Part shown: positions 11,225 through 22,619 of the stretch, one piece after another
Layout: each line of letters opens with the position of its first letter
Numbering within the stretch: position 1 is the first letter of the stretch
Source of the DNA: Apostichopus japonicus
Lineage: Eukaryota; Echinodermata; Holothuroidea; Aspidochirotida; Stichopodidae
Reading direction: 5' to 3'
NCBI RefSeq assembly: GCF_037975245.1
Contig: NC_092564.1
Location: 26,954,984 to 27,018,983, forward strand
Length of the DNA: 64,000 nt
Program-made: the position numbers and the translations under genes
The notes under the pieces: model-generated
Told to the model about the DNA's origin: nothing
What the model saw: only the letters and a program-made list of their open reading frames with translations
Databases searched by the model: none

Positions 11225-11705
11225 GAAAGACTGTGGCATTTGTTCCTGAGCTCCTTTCTGCACGAACAACAACAATGAAATCTGTCTAACAATCAACAAA
11301 CATGAATTTAACAAACAAGGAATAAAATATTAACCAAGAGCACTAAAACATTCACACTTTGATGCCAACATCAGGCTAGAGCTGAAAAGACAGTCAACAT
11401 AGCTACTTAGCAGATTAGAAAGTCTGTGGCATTTGTTCCTGAGCTCCTTTCTGCATGAACGACAACAATTAAATCTGTCTAACAATCAACAAACATGAAT
11501 TTAACAAACAAGTAATAAAACATTAACCAAGAGCACTAAAATATTCACACTTTTATGCCAACATCAGGCTAGAGCTGAAAAGACAGTCAACATAGCTACT
11601 TAGCAGATTAGAAAATCTGTGGCATTTGTTCCTGAGCTCTTTATTCCATAAACAACAACAATGAAATCTGCCTAACAAGTCAATAAACATGAAGTTAACA
11701 AACTA
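11225..11705. repeat. 193-bp tandem repeat, about 2.5 copies
   Basis: CTGTGGCATTTGTTCCTGAG recurs at 11231, 11424 and 11617. The unit also contains CAACATCAGGCTAGAGCTGAA and AACATGAATTTAACAAAC. It lies just downstream (3') of the small minus-strand gene ending at 11763. Confidence 0.85.
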
Positions 11706-11762
11706 GTAATATATGAACACAGTAAAGTTTGACCAATTCTAATACCACTTTTTGTTAGCCCT

Positions 11763-13988
11763 TCAAGAGTGATTTCTTATGAAGTCTTTAATATTGGTCC
11801 ACTTCCGTCCATCAAAACAACTGTACTTTTCCATCACCCTATCAATAGCTGACTTTCCAGGCAATTGGTTTAATGCTACAGTATTTCTCGTCTGAATTCC
11901 TTTAAAACTACTCTTTTCTCATCTTCTGTCCATACCCTCCTTTGGTATTTTCTCCCTGAAAGGACAACAAATATATACATTACAATGTGGTGCTTTTGAA
12001 AATTACACCTCAATGTTGCCATGTGATAGTTTACAATATACAATAAAACTACTCTTTTCTCATCTTCTGTCCATACCCTCCTTTGGTATTTTCTCCCTGA
12101 AAGGACAACAAATATATACATTACAATGTGGTGCTTTTGAAAATTACACCTCAATGTTGCCATGTGATAGTTACAATATAAAGAAACAAATCACATCAAA
12201 ATGTTTTGAGGTTGGTCTCCAGCATAAATTGCAATCTGTCTAGTATATTCCTCATATTTTGTTGTTTAAATAAAACTAGAAAAAGACAAATTTTAAATGG
12301 TTTGTTTTATTTATGAACAATATTACCTTTCTTCATACTGGGTGGTTCTTCTCCTTCGGAATTAGTGCTTTCAAAAGTGGTGCCATTAGCTTGATGCAGA
12401 GACCCTACACTTCCCATGCTGCCCTCATCCCTACTTGTGTCCTCCTCCTCCTCTTCCTCCTCCTCATCACTATCATCTGTATCATCAGATGATTCTATGT
12501 TGTCAATTTCTGTGGAAATAAAATCAATGACTGCTTAGATTTGTAGTACAGACAGCACCACATAAACGTAGCGTAGAAAACCCAGGTTAGATAACGACAA
12601 GTACCATTCCTTGCATCAAAGACACACCTTAGTCTACAGAATTACAACTTGATAAACACTTTTTAAAGTATCACCTTAGATGATTACCAATTATTTAAAA
12701 AGGCAATTAAATTATTGATATATCAAGTTTTACAGTTCTTTACGGGTATACATTCTCCTCACTTCAGTATTTCTAATGTAAACTATACAAATCAGCTTCA
12801 AAAGTCCTATTTGAACTTTGGCCCTGGGCCGTGCCTTGTGCTACGTCTTGACATAATTTTCTCTGGAATCAAGAAGAAGGTTGATAGTGTCCATGACATA
12901 TTACCCAGGGAGCCCAAGACAGCACAACTTTTTCCAAAGTACGTAATTCAGAATGTTTATATAATATATATCAACATTAAAATTTAACTACTAAATTCTA
13001 AGGAGACTTAATTATCATCTTTACAATTATTAAGTAAGGTGACTGAATCCAACAATGAGCTCATAGCATAACTTGGCCAAGCTACTAAATTTGAAAAGAT
13101 TATACTAATTTCATGACTATAACATGATGCATCTAATCTTATGATAACATGTCACACCACAATATTCCCCTTGAAAAGAAAGGAAGGTTAATTACCTCAG
13201 AAGTGCAATACATTTGCTCCATTCATTTCACATAGCTTCAATTCTAGTATCTGTAACACATATACATGCAGCTATAACTCTTTAAGATTAACTTTTCTAT
13301 ACATGGGCATCCTCAATATTCAGGTTACATAAAAATGAATAAAGAACAATAGAATGAAAAGTCTGGTCATCGAATACGAAAAAGCACCATGCAGACAGAA
13401 AGTCACAAAAGCGGTATACATATCTTGCAATGCCAAAATCATGACAAAATGTCAGTACTGCTTCCAACGTTTCAGTGTTTGATATGATGAAGTGCCCAAC
13501 AACTGCCTCATGATTTATCCAATGGGCAGACATGATTTAGATCCTACTAACAATAACATCCTACTGAGATCTAAATTAACTAGCTAAAAAAGTTACTCAA
13601 CTTTCCTTACGTGTATAATGCTGCAGCTATCATCTGAAGCCTGACTTAAAACTAGTGATGTTACACACAAACTGGCCTAACCCATGTGGTATAATGTATT
13701 AGATCATATAGACCTACTGTTAATTTCCTACTATGCACATACTATGCTAGTAAGTAGTATGTATGCACAACTGGATCCTAACCTATATGACATTAAGTAC
13801 AATGGTAGCACATATGGCTTCCATAATGTACAGTAGGCTAGTCTATTAGAGGCCTATAATAGAAGTTCATAAACGAACAAACTGGAAATTACAAAAATAA
13901 TTGGGGACACTGCACAGGATTATGATAAGTAAAGAGTAACTTACTCACTGGATCTATTTTCCTTCAGAAGATTCTGTCTCCGTCTCAT
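11763..13988 (-). CDS. Small acidic protein with W-x-E-E-K-like C-terminal domain, three exons, frame broken
   Basis: Exon A is 13949-13988: ATG, MRRRQNLLKENRS, donor GTGAGTAAG. Exon B is 12327-12509: acceptor TTTCCACAG, with an acidic run SDDTDDSDEEEEEEED then a Ser/Gly-rich stretch, and donor GTAATA. Exon C is 11763-11955: acceptor CCTTTCAG. Phases agree at both joins. Exon C begins GRKYQRRVWTEDEKRVVLKE and reaches TAG at 11876, giving 100 residues. One base over, the frame continues as TVALNQLPGKSAIDRVMEKY and GRKWTNIKDFIRNH to a stop at 11763. That continuation has the form of a C-terminal domain I recall in many uncharacterised marine-invertebrate proteins (W..EEK..VL..F, LPGK, R.W..IK..IRN). 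So a one-base frameshift lies near 11880-11895: a pseudogene, a sequencing error or real truncation. The basic start, acidic middle and tryptophan-rich end suggest a nuclear protein; function is unknown. Confidence 0.6.
11904..12180. repeat. 141-bp tandem duplication spanning the exon C splice acceptor
   Basis: The block beginning AAAACTACTCTTTTCTCATC at 11904 is repeated from 12045. Each copy holds the acceptor CCTTTCAG and the first 17 or so codons of exon C, so exon starts are possible at 11955 and 12096. The period is divisible by 3 and the frame stays open across both copies. Confidence 0.85.
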
Positions 13989-14475
13989 GAAAGCTGGATG
14001 TTAGTAGCTAGCTGCATATTGTAGTTATCTCAGGTACAGTAGGTACTACAGTTATCTTTGTGGCAGTACATGAAATTCGAACGGCACAGTAAGCATGCTG
14101 CAGTACAGTGTGTATGTTTGCTGATCTCACAGCAATGTAAATTGGGGACATGGTCCACTGTTAGTATTGTCAAAGTAGACACACCCCATATGATTGGGGC
14201 TCATCAATTGGGGACATTTGGTCACTAATTTAACCAGCTTCAAGCAGTCACATGACATGAAATTCTTGCACATAAATGGGGACAACACCTTGACACACGC
14301 CCCACCAGTTAATGACACAAAGTGACACAGCTAGGCTGTAATGAATGCACCCAATGGGGACTGTCACAGATATTGCTCAAACTTTAAAAAATACTTTCAT
14401 TTGGCGGGAACTTCCAAAATCTGCACTTAACCCAAATGGGGACGTCCCCGATTGGTAGTATGTCCACACTTGGAA
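13895..14475 (+). repeat. Scattered TTGGGGACA-type motifs
   Basis: TTGGGGACA or ATGGGGAC occurs near 13900, 14140, 14212, 14275, 14354 and 14434, without fixed spacing. The same word is the core of the 24-bp minisatellite at 10222-10460 and also occurs at about 10047 and 10082. CCCAAATGGGGAC is shared by 10047 and 14430. Confidence 0.55.
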
Positions 14476-14479
14476 GGTG

Positions 14480-15600
14480 TGTCATCATGTAAATGTCCCC
14501 AGTTGCCAGCGGGTACATACGCACACCCCACCTCCCCCCACACACACGGACATGTTTTGACCCCTCCTCAGTTATGGACTTCCTGTCACCCTGGGGTAAC
14601 CACCATGGGTAATCCCCCGAGAGATGCTAAATCAGGAAACTTAACCGTGACCACATAACTACAATATCTCAGCCTCCCTATGGGAACGATGAGATAATTA
14701 ACCATTACCTTGGCAACTATTGCTATGGCAACTGACATAGATGTATATGGCACAACTGGCAAAGGAAGTACAATAGATATCTCATCTTCCCTGTGGGGGC
14801 GATGAGAATTTAACAATCATGGACTTTGTGGCTTCAACCAAGATAAATATTGTAAGTGAATAATCGCGGCTATAGACTGAGTAGTAGGACTTGAATACAG
14901 TTTCCAGTGTATGTGATTGTACAACACAGACCACTAGCCAGATGTAATATGAGAAACACCATCTATAGCATGTCATTGTACATGTGTTTCTTAATTGCAT
15001 TCTCAGTGTTGTTCAGAATCGACACATTTTTCTTTTTAAATTTTAATTACTTATTTTAATTTTCCTTGAGTAAATAGAATGAAATCTGTCAGATATTTTG
15101 GATTCAATCACATGACAAATAAGCACATGACAGAATATTAACATTCTACATATATATCACTCTTATTCTTTAGTCTTGATCAAGTCAATTCCAGGTGGCA
15201 CAATAACAACACTATTACTGTATATCACAAAATCAACTGCACAATAATTCAAGCATTACCTGTACAACAGATTCTGATTTAAGCCTCTTCAAAGTATGAA
15301 TTAAGCATACTGTATGGTCCGGAAAAAAAAAAACACCTGTGTATCTTTCTGTCTGTTCATCATTCCATTTGTACACAGATTCTGTATTTTATTTTCTACA
15401 TTCCATGAGTAGAGTGCTATTGTACATACCAAAATAATTCATCACCAAAATTGTTAACTGTATGTACTGTACTTAGCAAATGTAAACAAAGAGTAAGAAT
15501 ATAATTTATGTCAGATGGAAGATGTAGAGGAACAAGAAATATTAGTAAGTACTTAAAATTCTGCTTGTGTTCCTTAATAACACAAAAACATACAGAAACA
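14480..15600. other. Non-coding stretch, nothing recognised
   Basis: Contains short low-complexity runs (CCCACCTCCCCCCACACACAC near 14525). No exon or RNA gene could be supported. Confidence 0.35.
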
Positions 15601-15620
15601 GTACCAAATACCCGGTCTCT

Positions 15621-15745
15621 TCCCCAGCCCCTTCTCCCTCCCTCTGGCCCCTTCTCCCTCCCTCCGGCCCCTTCTCCCTCCCTCCGGCCCCTTCTCCCTC
15701 CCTCGGGCCCCTTCTCCCTGCCTCCGGTCCCTTCTCCCTCCCTAC
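15621..15745 (+). repeat. 20-bp pyrimidine-rich minisatellite, about 6 copies
   Basis: The unit is close to GCCCCTTCTCCCTCCCTCCG. One strand is almost pure pyrimidine, so triplex or slipped structures are possible. Confidence 0.85.
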
Positions 15746-16639
15746 CACAGATATATACTCATACAAAAGAGACAGAATGGGAGAAAAGAAGCAAACAAAA
15801 AAAGAAACTAGTTCAACTGTTATGCAATACTATTGCACCACGGTGCTTAGCTAATCTCAAAGATAGAGAAATACCAAGAAAACAATGTACGTGTTTACAA
15901 TCATCTTTGCATAATTTGTTATTTCAGAAGTTACAAATTGATGGGTACCATAAAATATATATAACAAGGTAGACTGCTTTTACTGTTAACGCACAGACTG
16001 CACCAGCAGCTAGCTAAACGAATCGCAGATGCTGGTTAGTCGAGTATGAAGCCATTTACAATGATTATAACCGGGTTGATATAATTGGTGGATTCATAAC
16101 TTGTCAGGTGTGAAGTAGCACTGTGCAAAATGCAAATTGCATCTATAACCATAGACTACTCTGTGTGGTACTGTACTAGAATCCTTACCACATGTGGAGA
16201 TGACTGATGAAAAAATTCACTCATTACAACCTTTATCTTAGATGTATGTATGTGTGTATGTATGTATGTAACTCAAGCACAATGGAAATATTTTTGTTAA
16301 CTTGTACTGTACTGTACACAATCACTAAAATCATTTTCTATATCAGTACATTTAGAGATCTACAGAAAAGACACAGAGCTTTACTGTATAGTCTCTGTAT
16401 GGAGTCAAGACCTTTCATGATTGAGCAGTCACCTTTTGACTTTTCATGAAATGACGTCCAACGCTGCCCTAGAGACAAGAAAGGAATAATTCCTTAATTA
16501 CCATCCAGGCCGAAAGTGCATTTAGGGGATTATAAGTTACACGATGCACCAGTAACGCAGATGACAGTCATAAATATTCATTATCTTCACACCGAATAAG
16601 AATAAGTTTTTTAGCTTTGAAGTCATAGCTATTGAAATA

Positions 16640-16855
16640 TACTATTATTATAAAAAATTCCAAGAGAATCTATGAATCTAAGAGACTGACTTCTATGAAT
16701 CTATGAATACTAATATTATTATAAAGAATCTCATAGAGAATCTATGAATCTAAGAGACTGACTTACAGTATGAATGTATGAATACGAATATTATTATGAA
16801 GAATCTAAGAGAATCTATGAATCTAAGAGACTGACTTCGGTCAGCTTACTAGTCT
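16640..16855 (+). repeat. Tandem repeat of a SINE-tail-like segment, about 3 copies
   Basis: GAATCTATGAATCTAAGAGA followed by CTGACTT recurs at about 16666, 16738 and 16810. The last copy continues into CTGACTTCGGTCAGCTT. The same words occur once at about 53072-53103 in the tail of the SINE at 52950. Confidence 0.7.
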
Positions 16856-16937
16856 TCTTTTAACCTTACTCTACCCTCATACATAAATTTGCTAGTGTGG
16901 CACTTATGTATAATTTTCTGCTAACCTGCAGGCTTGT

Positions 16938-16982
16938 ATCCCCCCCCACCCCCCACCCCCCACCCCCCACCCCCTCCCCTGT
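16938..16982 (+). repeat. CCCCCAC-type C-rich run
   Basis: Repeated runs of six or seven C separated by A. The minus strand has at least four G-runs, so a G-quadruplex is possible. Confidence 0.8.
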
Positions 16983-16999
16983 CACACATGATTTGATCC

Positions 17000-18040
17000 T
17001 AGCACAGCCTTCTAACAGCTCTAGGTGAACTGATGCCTACTTCTTCATAAAAATAATGCTGCTGACTAACTTGTTGCCACGGGAAAGGTGCATCTATTTC
17101 ATAAACTTCCGTGAAGTACAGAGCAGAATATATTTAAATTAAACTGTACAGTAGGCCCAGGCTATCAAGTTTCGGTTAAATTAATATGAACACTGATATA
17201 AGAAAGCTAAAAACAAAGTAATGTGATAATAAGTTATCAATTGATAGTGAAAATTCCACAGAAAATCCTTCGTAGTGGAGTAGGCCTATTGTACTTGATT
17301 AAAAAAGTACCACAGGCATCATATGAAAAGGCTCTCATACTACGATGTTAGGAAAGTCGTGTGTTTTGTCCAAAATTTTACTTGACCGAAATGGCCTTAA
17401 TTTTAGTTTTCCATGTAACCAAAGCATTACTTACATTCCCAAATATTTTTGGAGATATGAACGTTGGAAATGTCACCAGTCAAGAACAAATTTTTTTTGG
17501 TTTAGACAATGTCATAAGCAAAGGGAGAAAATATGTTCTGAGTTTACTGGTATTCACTCTCACAATAAAACTTGTAATGCAATCTACAATATACTATATA
17601 GTGCACTTACTTATTCTCATAATCAAATATTTGAATACACAACTCACTGTCTAGATGAATGCATACATGTTTCAAATTGCATACACTCGAGATCATATGA
17701 TACAATTTATACTACAGACTGTGTAAGCCTGTATTCCTGGATGTGCAAACAATTTCCTTATATTACTGTAGGGTCAGCAGATGTGCAATGCCAGTGAAGT
17801 ACAAGTAACATACTACAGATGAACTAGCTACACTACATAATTGCTGTGAACACTATAGACTACAGTTAGTAATAGGATTTAGAGTTAAACAGTTAATTCC
17901 CAAATACAACCATTTGAATGCAGCTACTGTACACTGTCCACCAAGTATTATCCCACCTTGCCTCGAAGGGGTGAAAAATTATTCATAACATAGAGTCTAA
18001 TATAATGTATCAAGGGACATATAGAGGGACATGTTTTTCT
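17000..18040. other. Stretch without a supported gene
   Basis: Overlapping open frames of 150 and 97 codons occur at 17345-17797 and 17361-17654, but neither has a recognisable domain and they overlap in different frames, so both are probably chance. Confidence 0.35.
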
Positions 18041-18044
18041 TAGG

Positions 18045-18260
18045 AAAGGGACCAGACTAGAAAATCTTATGCTTATTCTGATTCGTCTACCATCACATTA
18101 TCTGTTTTGTTAATCCTATCAGTGTCAGTCTGAGCAAACAATCCAAACCATGTCTTATCTATGCAGGTATGTAAATGTGTTGACACTTCAATTTTGTTGT
18201 TGTGTATGTTGTGCAATGGTAGAAATAAATATAATAACTAAACTTGCTCACATGGATGTT
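18045..18260 (-). repeat. Dispersed repeat, inverted partner of 3785-4000
   Basis: The reverse complement reads TTGCTCAGACTG, GATAGGATTAACAAAACAG, ATAATGTGATGGTA and TTTTCTAGTCTGGTCCC, matching 3785-4000. This copy is a little diverged. Confidence 0.6.
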
Positions 18261-19264
18261 TACGTCCAAGTTTATGCCTAAAATTAATTTCACCTACGTA
18301 GCTTGTTGTCCCTGCCTGCTGTTGTCCCTGCCAGCTAGTTAAAAATTGTAAGGCTCAAGTCTTGATCACAAACCATGCATGCTTTTAATGACATGTAGCC
18401 TGGACGCAATAATTCTGATAATTCGGGTGCTGATTACCATTCCCCAACAAAACCCAGTGGATACAGTGCCAACAGATATATGAACGATTGTGTACAGACT
18501 AATAATACAAGCCTATGCAAAAGATCAACATGGGCTAGGATTAAACCATAACATCTTAGCACTGCCATCAAAGTAAACAATGACAGTTTTCCAAAGTAAC
18601 TCGACGAGATCAATATTCTAATAAAAACCACTGGGCCTAGCCTACATGAGTATACAGGTGTTTATCGCAGGCAGAGCCGTATATGATCGCAGGGCAACCG
18701 GTCCTTTTTTAACTACCGCATGATAGGTCACTAATGTTTACGTTTAGGCCTTACATCATTAACAGCAGTTTGTAGGTTTAATAGACATCTCTCTTTATTT
18801 ACCCACTGGATGTCAAAGAAAGATACATCACATACGCTTACCTTGAATTCTTGTCAGCCTTGAAACGCCGTGAAGGATGAGTAAATAACCTACATATGTT
18901 AACTGACTTACTACTTCAAATCTATTCCTGGAAATTTGACGTACTTCTTGACAAGACGTAGGCTCATTACGCTTATTCTGTCCATTACCCAGTGCGAAGA
19001 TCAAATCTCAGATGCATAAGCTTCCATCTTTGCGCAAGTATGCAGTAAGAATATGTATGGATTTAGAGGGCAGAATTCTGTTTACAAAGGGATTTCCCCA
19101 TTTTCTCAGCTGAGGCGTGGCTAGCTATGTATAGATGTTTAGGTTTCAGGATTAGGGAGTTTCCGGTGAGTGTTTTCGCACCTACACACTCTTTTCTCCT
19201 TTTGAACTAATCTTCTCCTGCTTCGATCCCATCATTATTCTATACATGTTCTTTTTGTGCTTGT

Positions 19265-20560
19265 TTAGTTTAGTTTGGTTGAGTAGAAAAAATAGGTTTA
19301 GGAGGGACAATCAAGTCCCCATCAAGGACCCTATGGGATCGAGAGGGTAAACAAACCGGAAGATACGAAAACTCAGACCCGATTACGATTCTTAAAGTGC
19401 TTGTCCAAATAACCCATTCGCATTACTTGCAAGTACAACTTTCTCAGGCAAACCGTTCCACTCCTACAAAATCATAGAAAAAAATTATGCCTAATATTAA
19501 TCCTACTTTGTAACTCCTGGAGTTTAAGAAAATGACTTCTGGTACAAGTAGCCTACTATTTGCAAACATGGAAAAGTCAGTGAAGGATAAATTGTCAAAA
19601 CCATACACAACCTTGAAAACATGAATCAAGTCACCAAATAACCTCGTAAGCTCCAGTGTGGTGAAATTCAGCAGCTGTAACCGCCTTTAATAAGGAACAC
19701 CCTTTAACGAACCATCATCCTTGTAGCCCTTCTATGGACCCTCTCCACTACTTCCTTATCCTTAGCAAAGCATCGGTTCCAAGCCTGCACAGCATACTCC
19801 AGATGAGACGTAACACACTGCTTATAAAGCCTAACAACTATTTCTTCTTTCAGAAAACTGAAGTTCCTCTTGATCATACATACCTAAAACCCTAATGACT
19901 CTTTTGCTTCAAAACAATGTTTAGAAGGTTGCGGAGATGAGTCAATGTAGATACGTAGGTCTCTTCGAAAAAAGAACTCCTGTAACTCAACACCATGAAG
20001 AGTGTAGGTATACTTTTGGTTACTACTACCAATATGCATCACCTTGCATTTACCAATATTTAAAAAAATTGCCATCCCTGAGACCAGGAAAAACTTATCC
20101 AAATCCATTTGAAATTTCTCAGAATCGCTTTTGGAAGAGACCTCAGAAGACCTCAGAATACAGTTTTCATCAGCAAACTTCTTAGCTGTACACAAAATAT
20201 CTCCATCAATGTCATTTATAAAGGCAACAAGCAACAAGGGACCCAAAACAGACCCTTGTGGAACCCCACTAGTAACGTCCTGCCAAGAAGAAGCACAGCC
20301 TTTAATTACTACCTTCTGTTCTTATTACCGAGCCAATTCTCGATGCAAGACAGTTATTTCCCATTTACACCCATATTCTTCACCCTAAGTAAAAGATGCT
20401 GGTGTGGAACTATTGCAAATGTCTTCTGGAAATCCAGGAACACAACATCTACAGACTTCTGCATATTTAGGGAGCTTGTTAAATCTTCCACAAACTCAAG
20501 AATATTAGTGAGACAAGACCTTTTTTGGACAAAAGCCATGTTGAGACTCTCTAATCAAAG
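19265..20560 (-). mobile_element. Decayed CR1-like non-LTR retrotransposon, C-terminal RT half
   Basis: Minus-strand landmarks run in order with frame breaks: FVQKRSCLTNILEFVEDLT (about 20535), VDVVFLDFQKTFAIVPHQ (about 20450), SCIENWLGN (about 20330), SGVPQGSVLGPLLLVAFIND (about 20260), then FADEN in place of the catalytic FADD. Next come IGKCKVMHIGSSN (about 20050), CVTSHLEYAVQAWNR (about 19800) and WNGLPEKVV (about 19450). The GVPQGSVLGPLL and WN-LP wording is typical of the CR1/L2/Jockey group. The 3' end carries short ACTAA-like repeats near 19265-19285. The altered catalytic site, stops and frameshifts make it dead. Confidence 0.85.
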
Positions 20561-20639
20561 ACTGACTGCTGAAGTGACTGACCACAGACATTTTGATATT
20601 GTGATTGCTTATATTTCCCAACGCCCTCAAAAGTAAAGT

Positions 20640-21830
20640 ATGGGAGGGGGTGGGGGCTTGGAGGGACAGAGTTGGGAGGGGTGAGTTGGAAGTTTTGATA
20701 GTGAGTGTTGGACCATATTCACCATAGGCTTTTGTGGCACATGCTTCTGGATTTGCAATGATTTAAAGCTCTGTTTAGTGTTGGGGTTTGTCACAAGCAA
20801 AATATCACAAGTTTGGGGTGGCTGGGGAGAGCAATCACATATCTGGTTTACACACCACTTCTATCTTAGATGTGTAAAGGGACGAAGGCTGCGAACCCAC
20901 AGAATCAAAGTATAATACCTCATTCTTAAAAAAAAATAATAATTGACAGCAGGATGACTTATTATAAGCTAGCTTTATTCTGTCGACATTTTTACACAGT
21001 ATTTGTTACCTTAATATATGATATAAAAAAAAACAAAAGCCTATTTATACATTTTGTGGTTATTAATGTCAAGAATGAAAAGATATGAAAGGCACTGATA
21101 CACAGTATTAACTAATATTCTGGGTGGTAGAGCAAAGTCAGGATATACCAGTTCAAGAAATCAAAACAAATACCAAACTTGAAATGTGGCATTCAAAAGA
21201 GCTCTCTCAGAGCATATGCGGAAACATTTAAATGTTTAAACCAACAAACGTGGGTAAAAGAAAACGATTCCATATATAAGAAAAAGAATTAGGACACATT
21301 GAGTGAATCAGACAGATTAGGCTTTGAAGTATTTCTCAGTCACTAACTGACTTCCACTCTATTTGCAAAAAACAATTTAACCGATCGGCTACAATTAATT
21401 TGCACCGTTTACAAGTTGACCGCTGTCTACCGATGGGCTATAAAACTGTGACCGACATAATTATAATACTGATCAGCATCCAGGAAATAACCAACAAATT
21501 ACCAAAACATTCATTCAGATGGGGGGAGAAGCTCAGCGGTGATTTAATGATATCAAAATATCATTTCGTGGTACAAATATGGTATTTGTGCTTACTAATT
21601 AGTGTTTGATGTTGTTGGCTTGAATACATTCAATAGAAAATGAACAAAACAGTGATTTGTCAAAAAAGTCTAAATATCCTCTTAAGTGAGATTTGAAGAC
21701 CCAAAACGTATTAATCATTCTACGCTCTTAGTAATTCATACAAACGTCATCATTGAATAAGTTCTGGTTACATCGCATCTCTATCTGCATTCATCATTAA
21801 AGGTAGGTGTATGTGTATTAATTAATAATC
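20640..21830. other. Non-coding stretch, nothing recognised
   Basis: A G-rich run lies at about 20640-20690. No exon, RNA gene or repeat boundary could be supported. Confidence 0.35.
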
Positions 21831-21837
21831 TGTATAG

Positions 21838-21870
21838 ACATGTGTATAGATTAACAATCTATACACATGT
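21838..21870. repeat. Perfect 15-bp hairpin with 3-base loop
   Basis: ACATGTGTATAGATT, loop AAC, AATCTATACACATGT: all 15 positions pair. It does not abut any recognised gene end. Confidence 0.85.
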
Positions 21871-21999
21871 GAGGCAGAAAAATTTATTTACAAAAGACAT
21901 CAATTAATATCTATACAAACCAACCTAAAAGTGTCCTCTCTGATACAGTGGTATCATTAACATCACTAAATTATAATGGTATGGCACTCACATGCAAAT

Positions 22000-22605
22000 G
22001 CATGTGGCATCTCTACAGATAAGAAATAGACAGGTCCATTCAGTTTGAATGGGGACTAGAACTGTATTGCTACAGACAAGAAACAGACAGGTCCATTCAG
22101 TTTAGTGTGAACTACAACTGTATCAGTACAGACAAGAAACAGACAGGTCCATTCAGTTTAGTGGGGAATACAACTGTATCTCTACATACAGGAAACTGAC
22201 TGGTCCATTTAGTTTAGTGGGGACTGTAACTGTATCTCCAAAAACTGGTTATTGTAAATTAGAAGTACTCTCTACAAACAGGAAACTGACTGGTCCATTT
22301 AGTTTAGTGGGGACTGTAACTGTATCTCTACAAACAAGAAAGAGACAGGTCCATTCAGTTTAGTGTGGACTGTAACTGTATCTCCAAAAACTGGTTATTG
22401 TAAATTAGAAGTACTCTCTACAAACAGGAAACTGACTGGTCCATTTAGTTTAGTGGGGACTGTAACTGTATCTCTAAAAACAAGAAAGAGACAGGTCCAT
22501 TCAGTTTAGTGGGGACTACAACTGTATCTCTACATACAGGAAAACTGACTGGTCCATTTAGTTTAGTGTGGACTGTAACTGCATCTCTACAAATAAGAAA
22601 CAGGT
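22000..22605 (+). repeat. About 56-bp tandem repeat, roughly 9-10 copies, with a higher-order variant
   Basis: The unit contains GGTCCATTTAGTTTAGTGGG and ACTGTAACTGTATCTC. Two copies carry the same extra segment (AAACTGGTTATTGTAAATTA), showing that multi-unit blocks were duplicated. Confidence 0.85.
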
Positions 22606-22619
22606 ATATTCAATGTAAT

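Noticed and set aside
12715-12987. Plus-strand frame containing GPGPCLVLRLDIIFSGIKKK
   Set aside because: No family recognised and no splice context; it lies in an intron of the minus-strand acidic gene.
17345-17797. 150-codon plus-strand open frame
   Set aside because: Overlaps another frame of 97 codons, has no recognisable domain, and composition is like surrounding non-coding DNA.
20109-20636. 175-codon plus-strand open frame
   Set aside because: It is the reverse strand of the decayed CR1-like reverse transcriptase.
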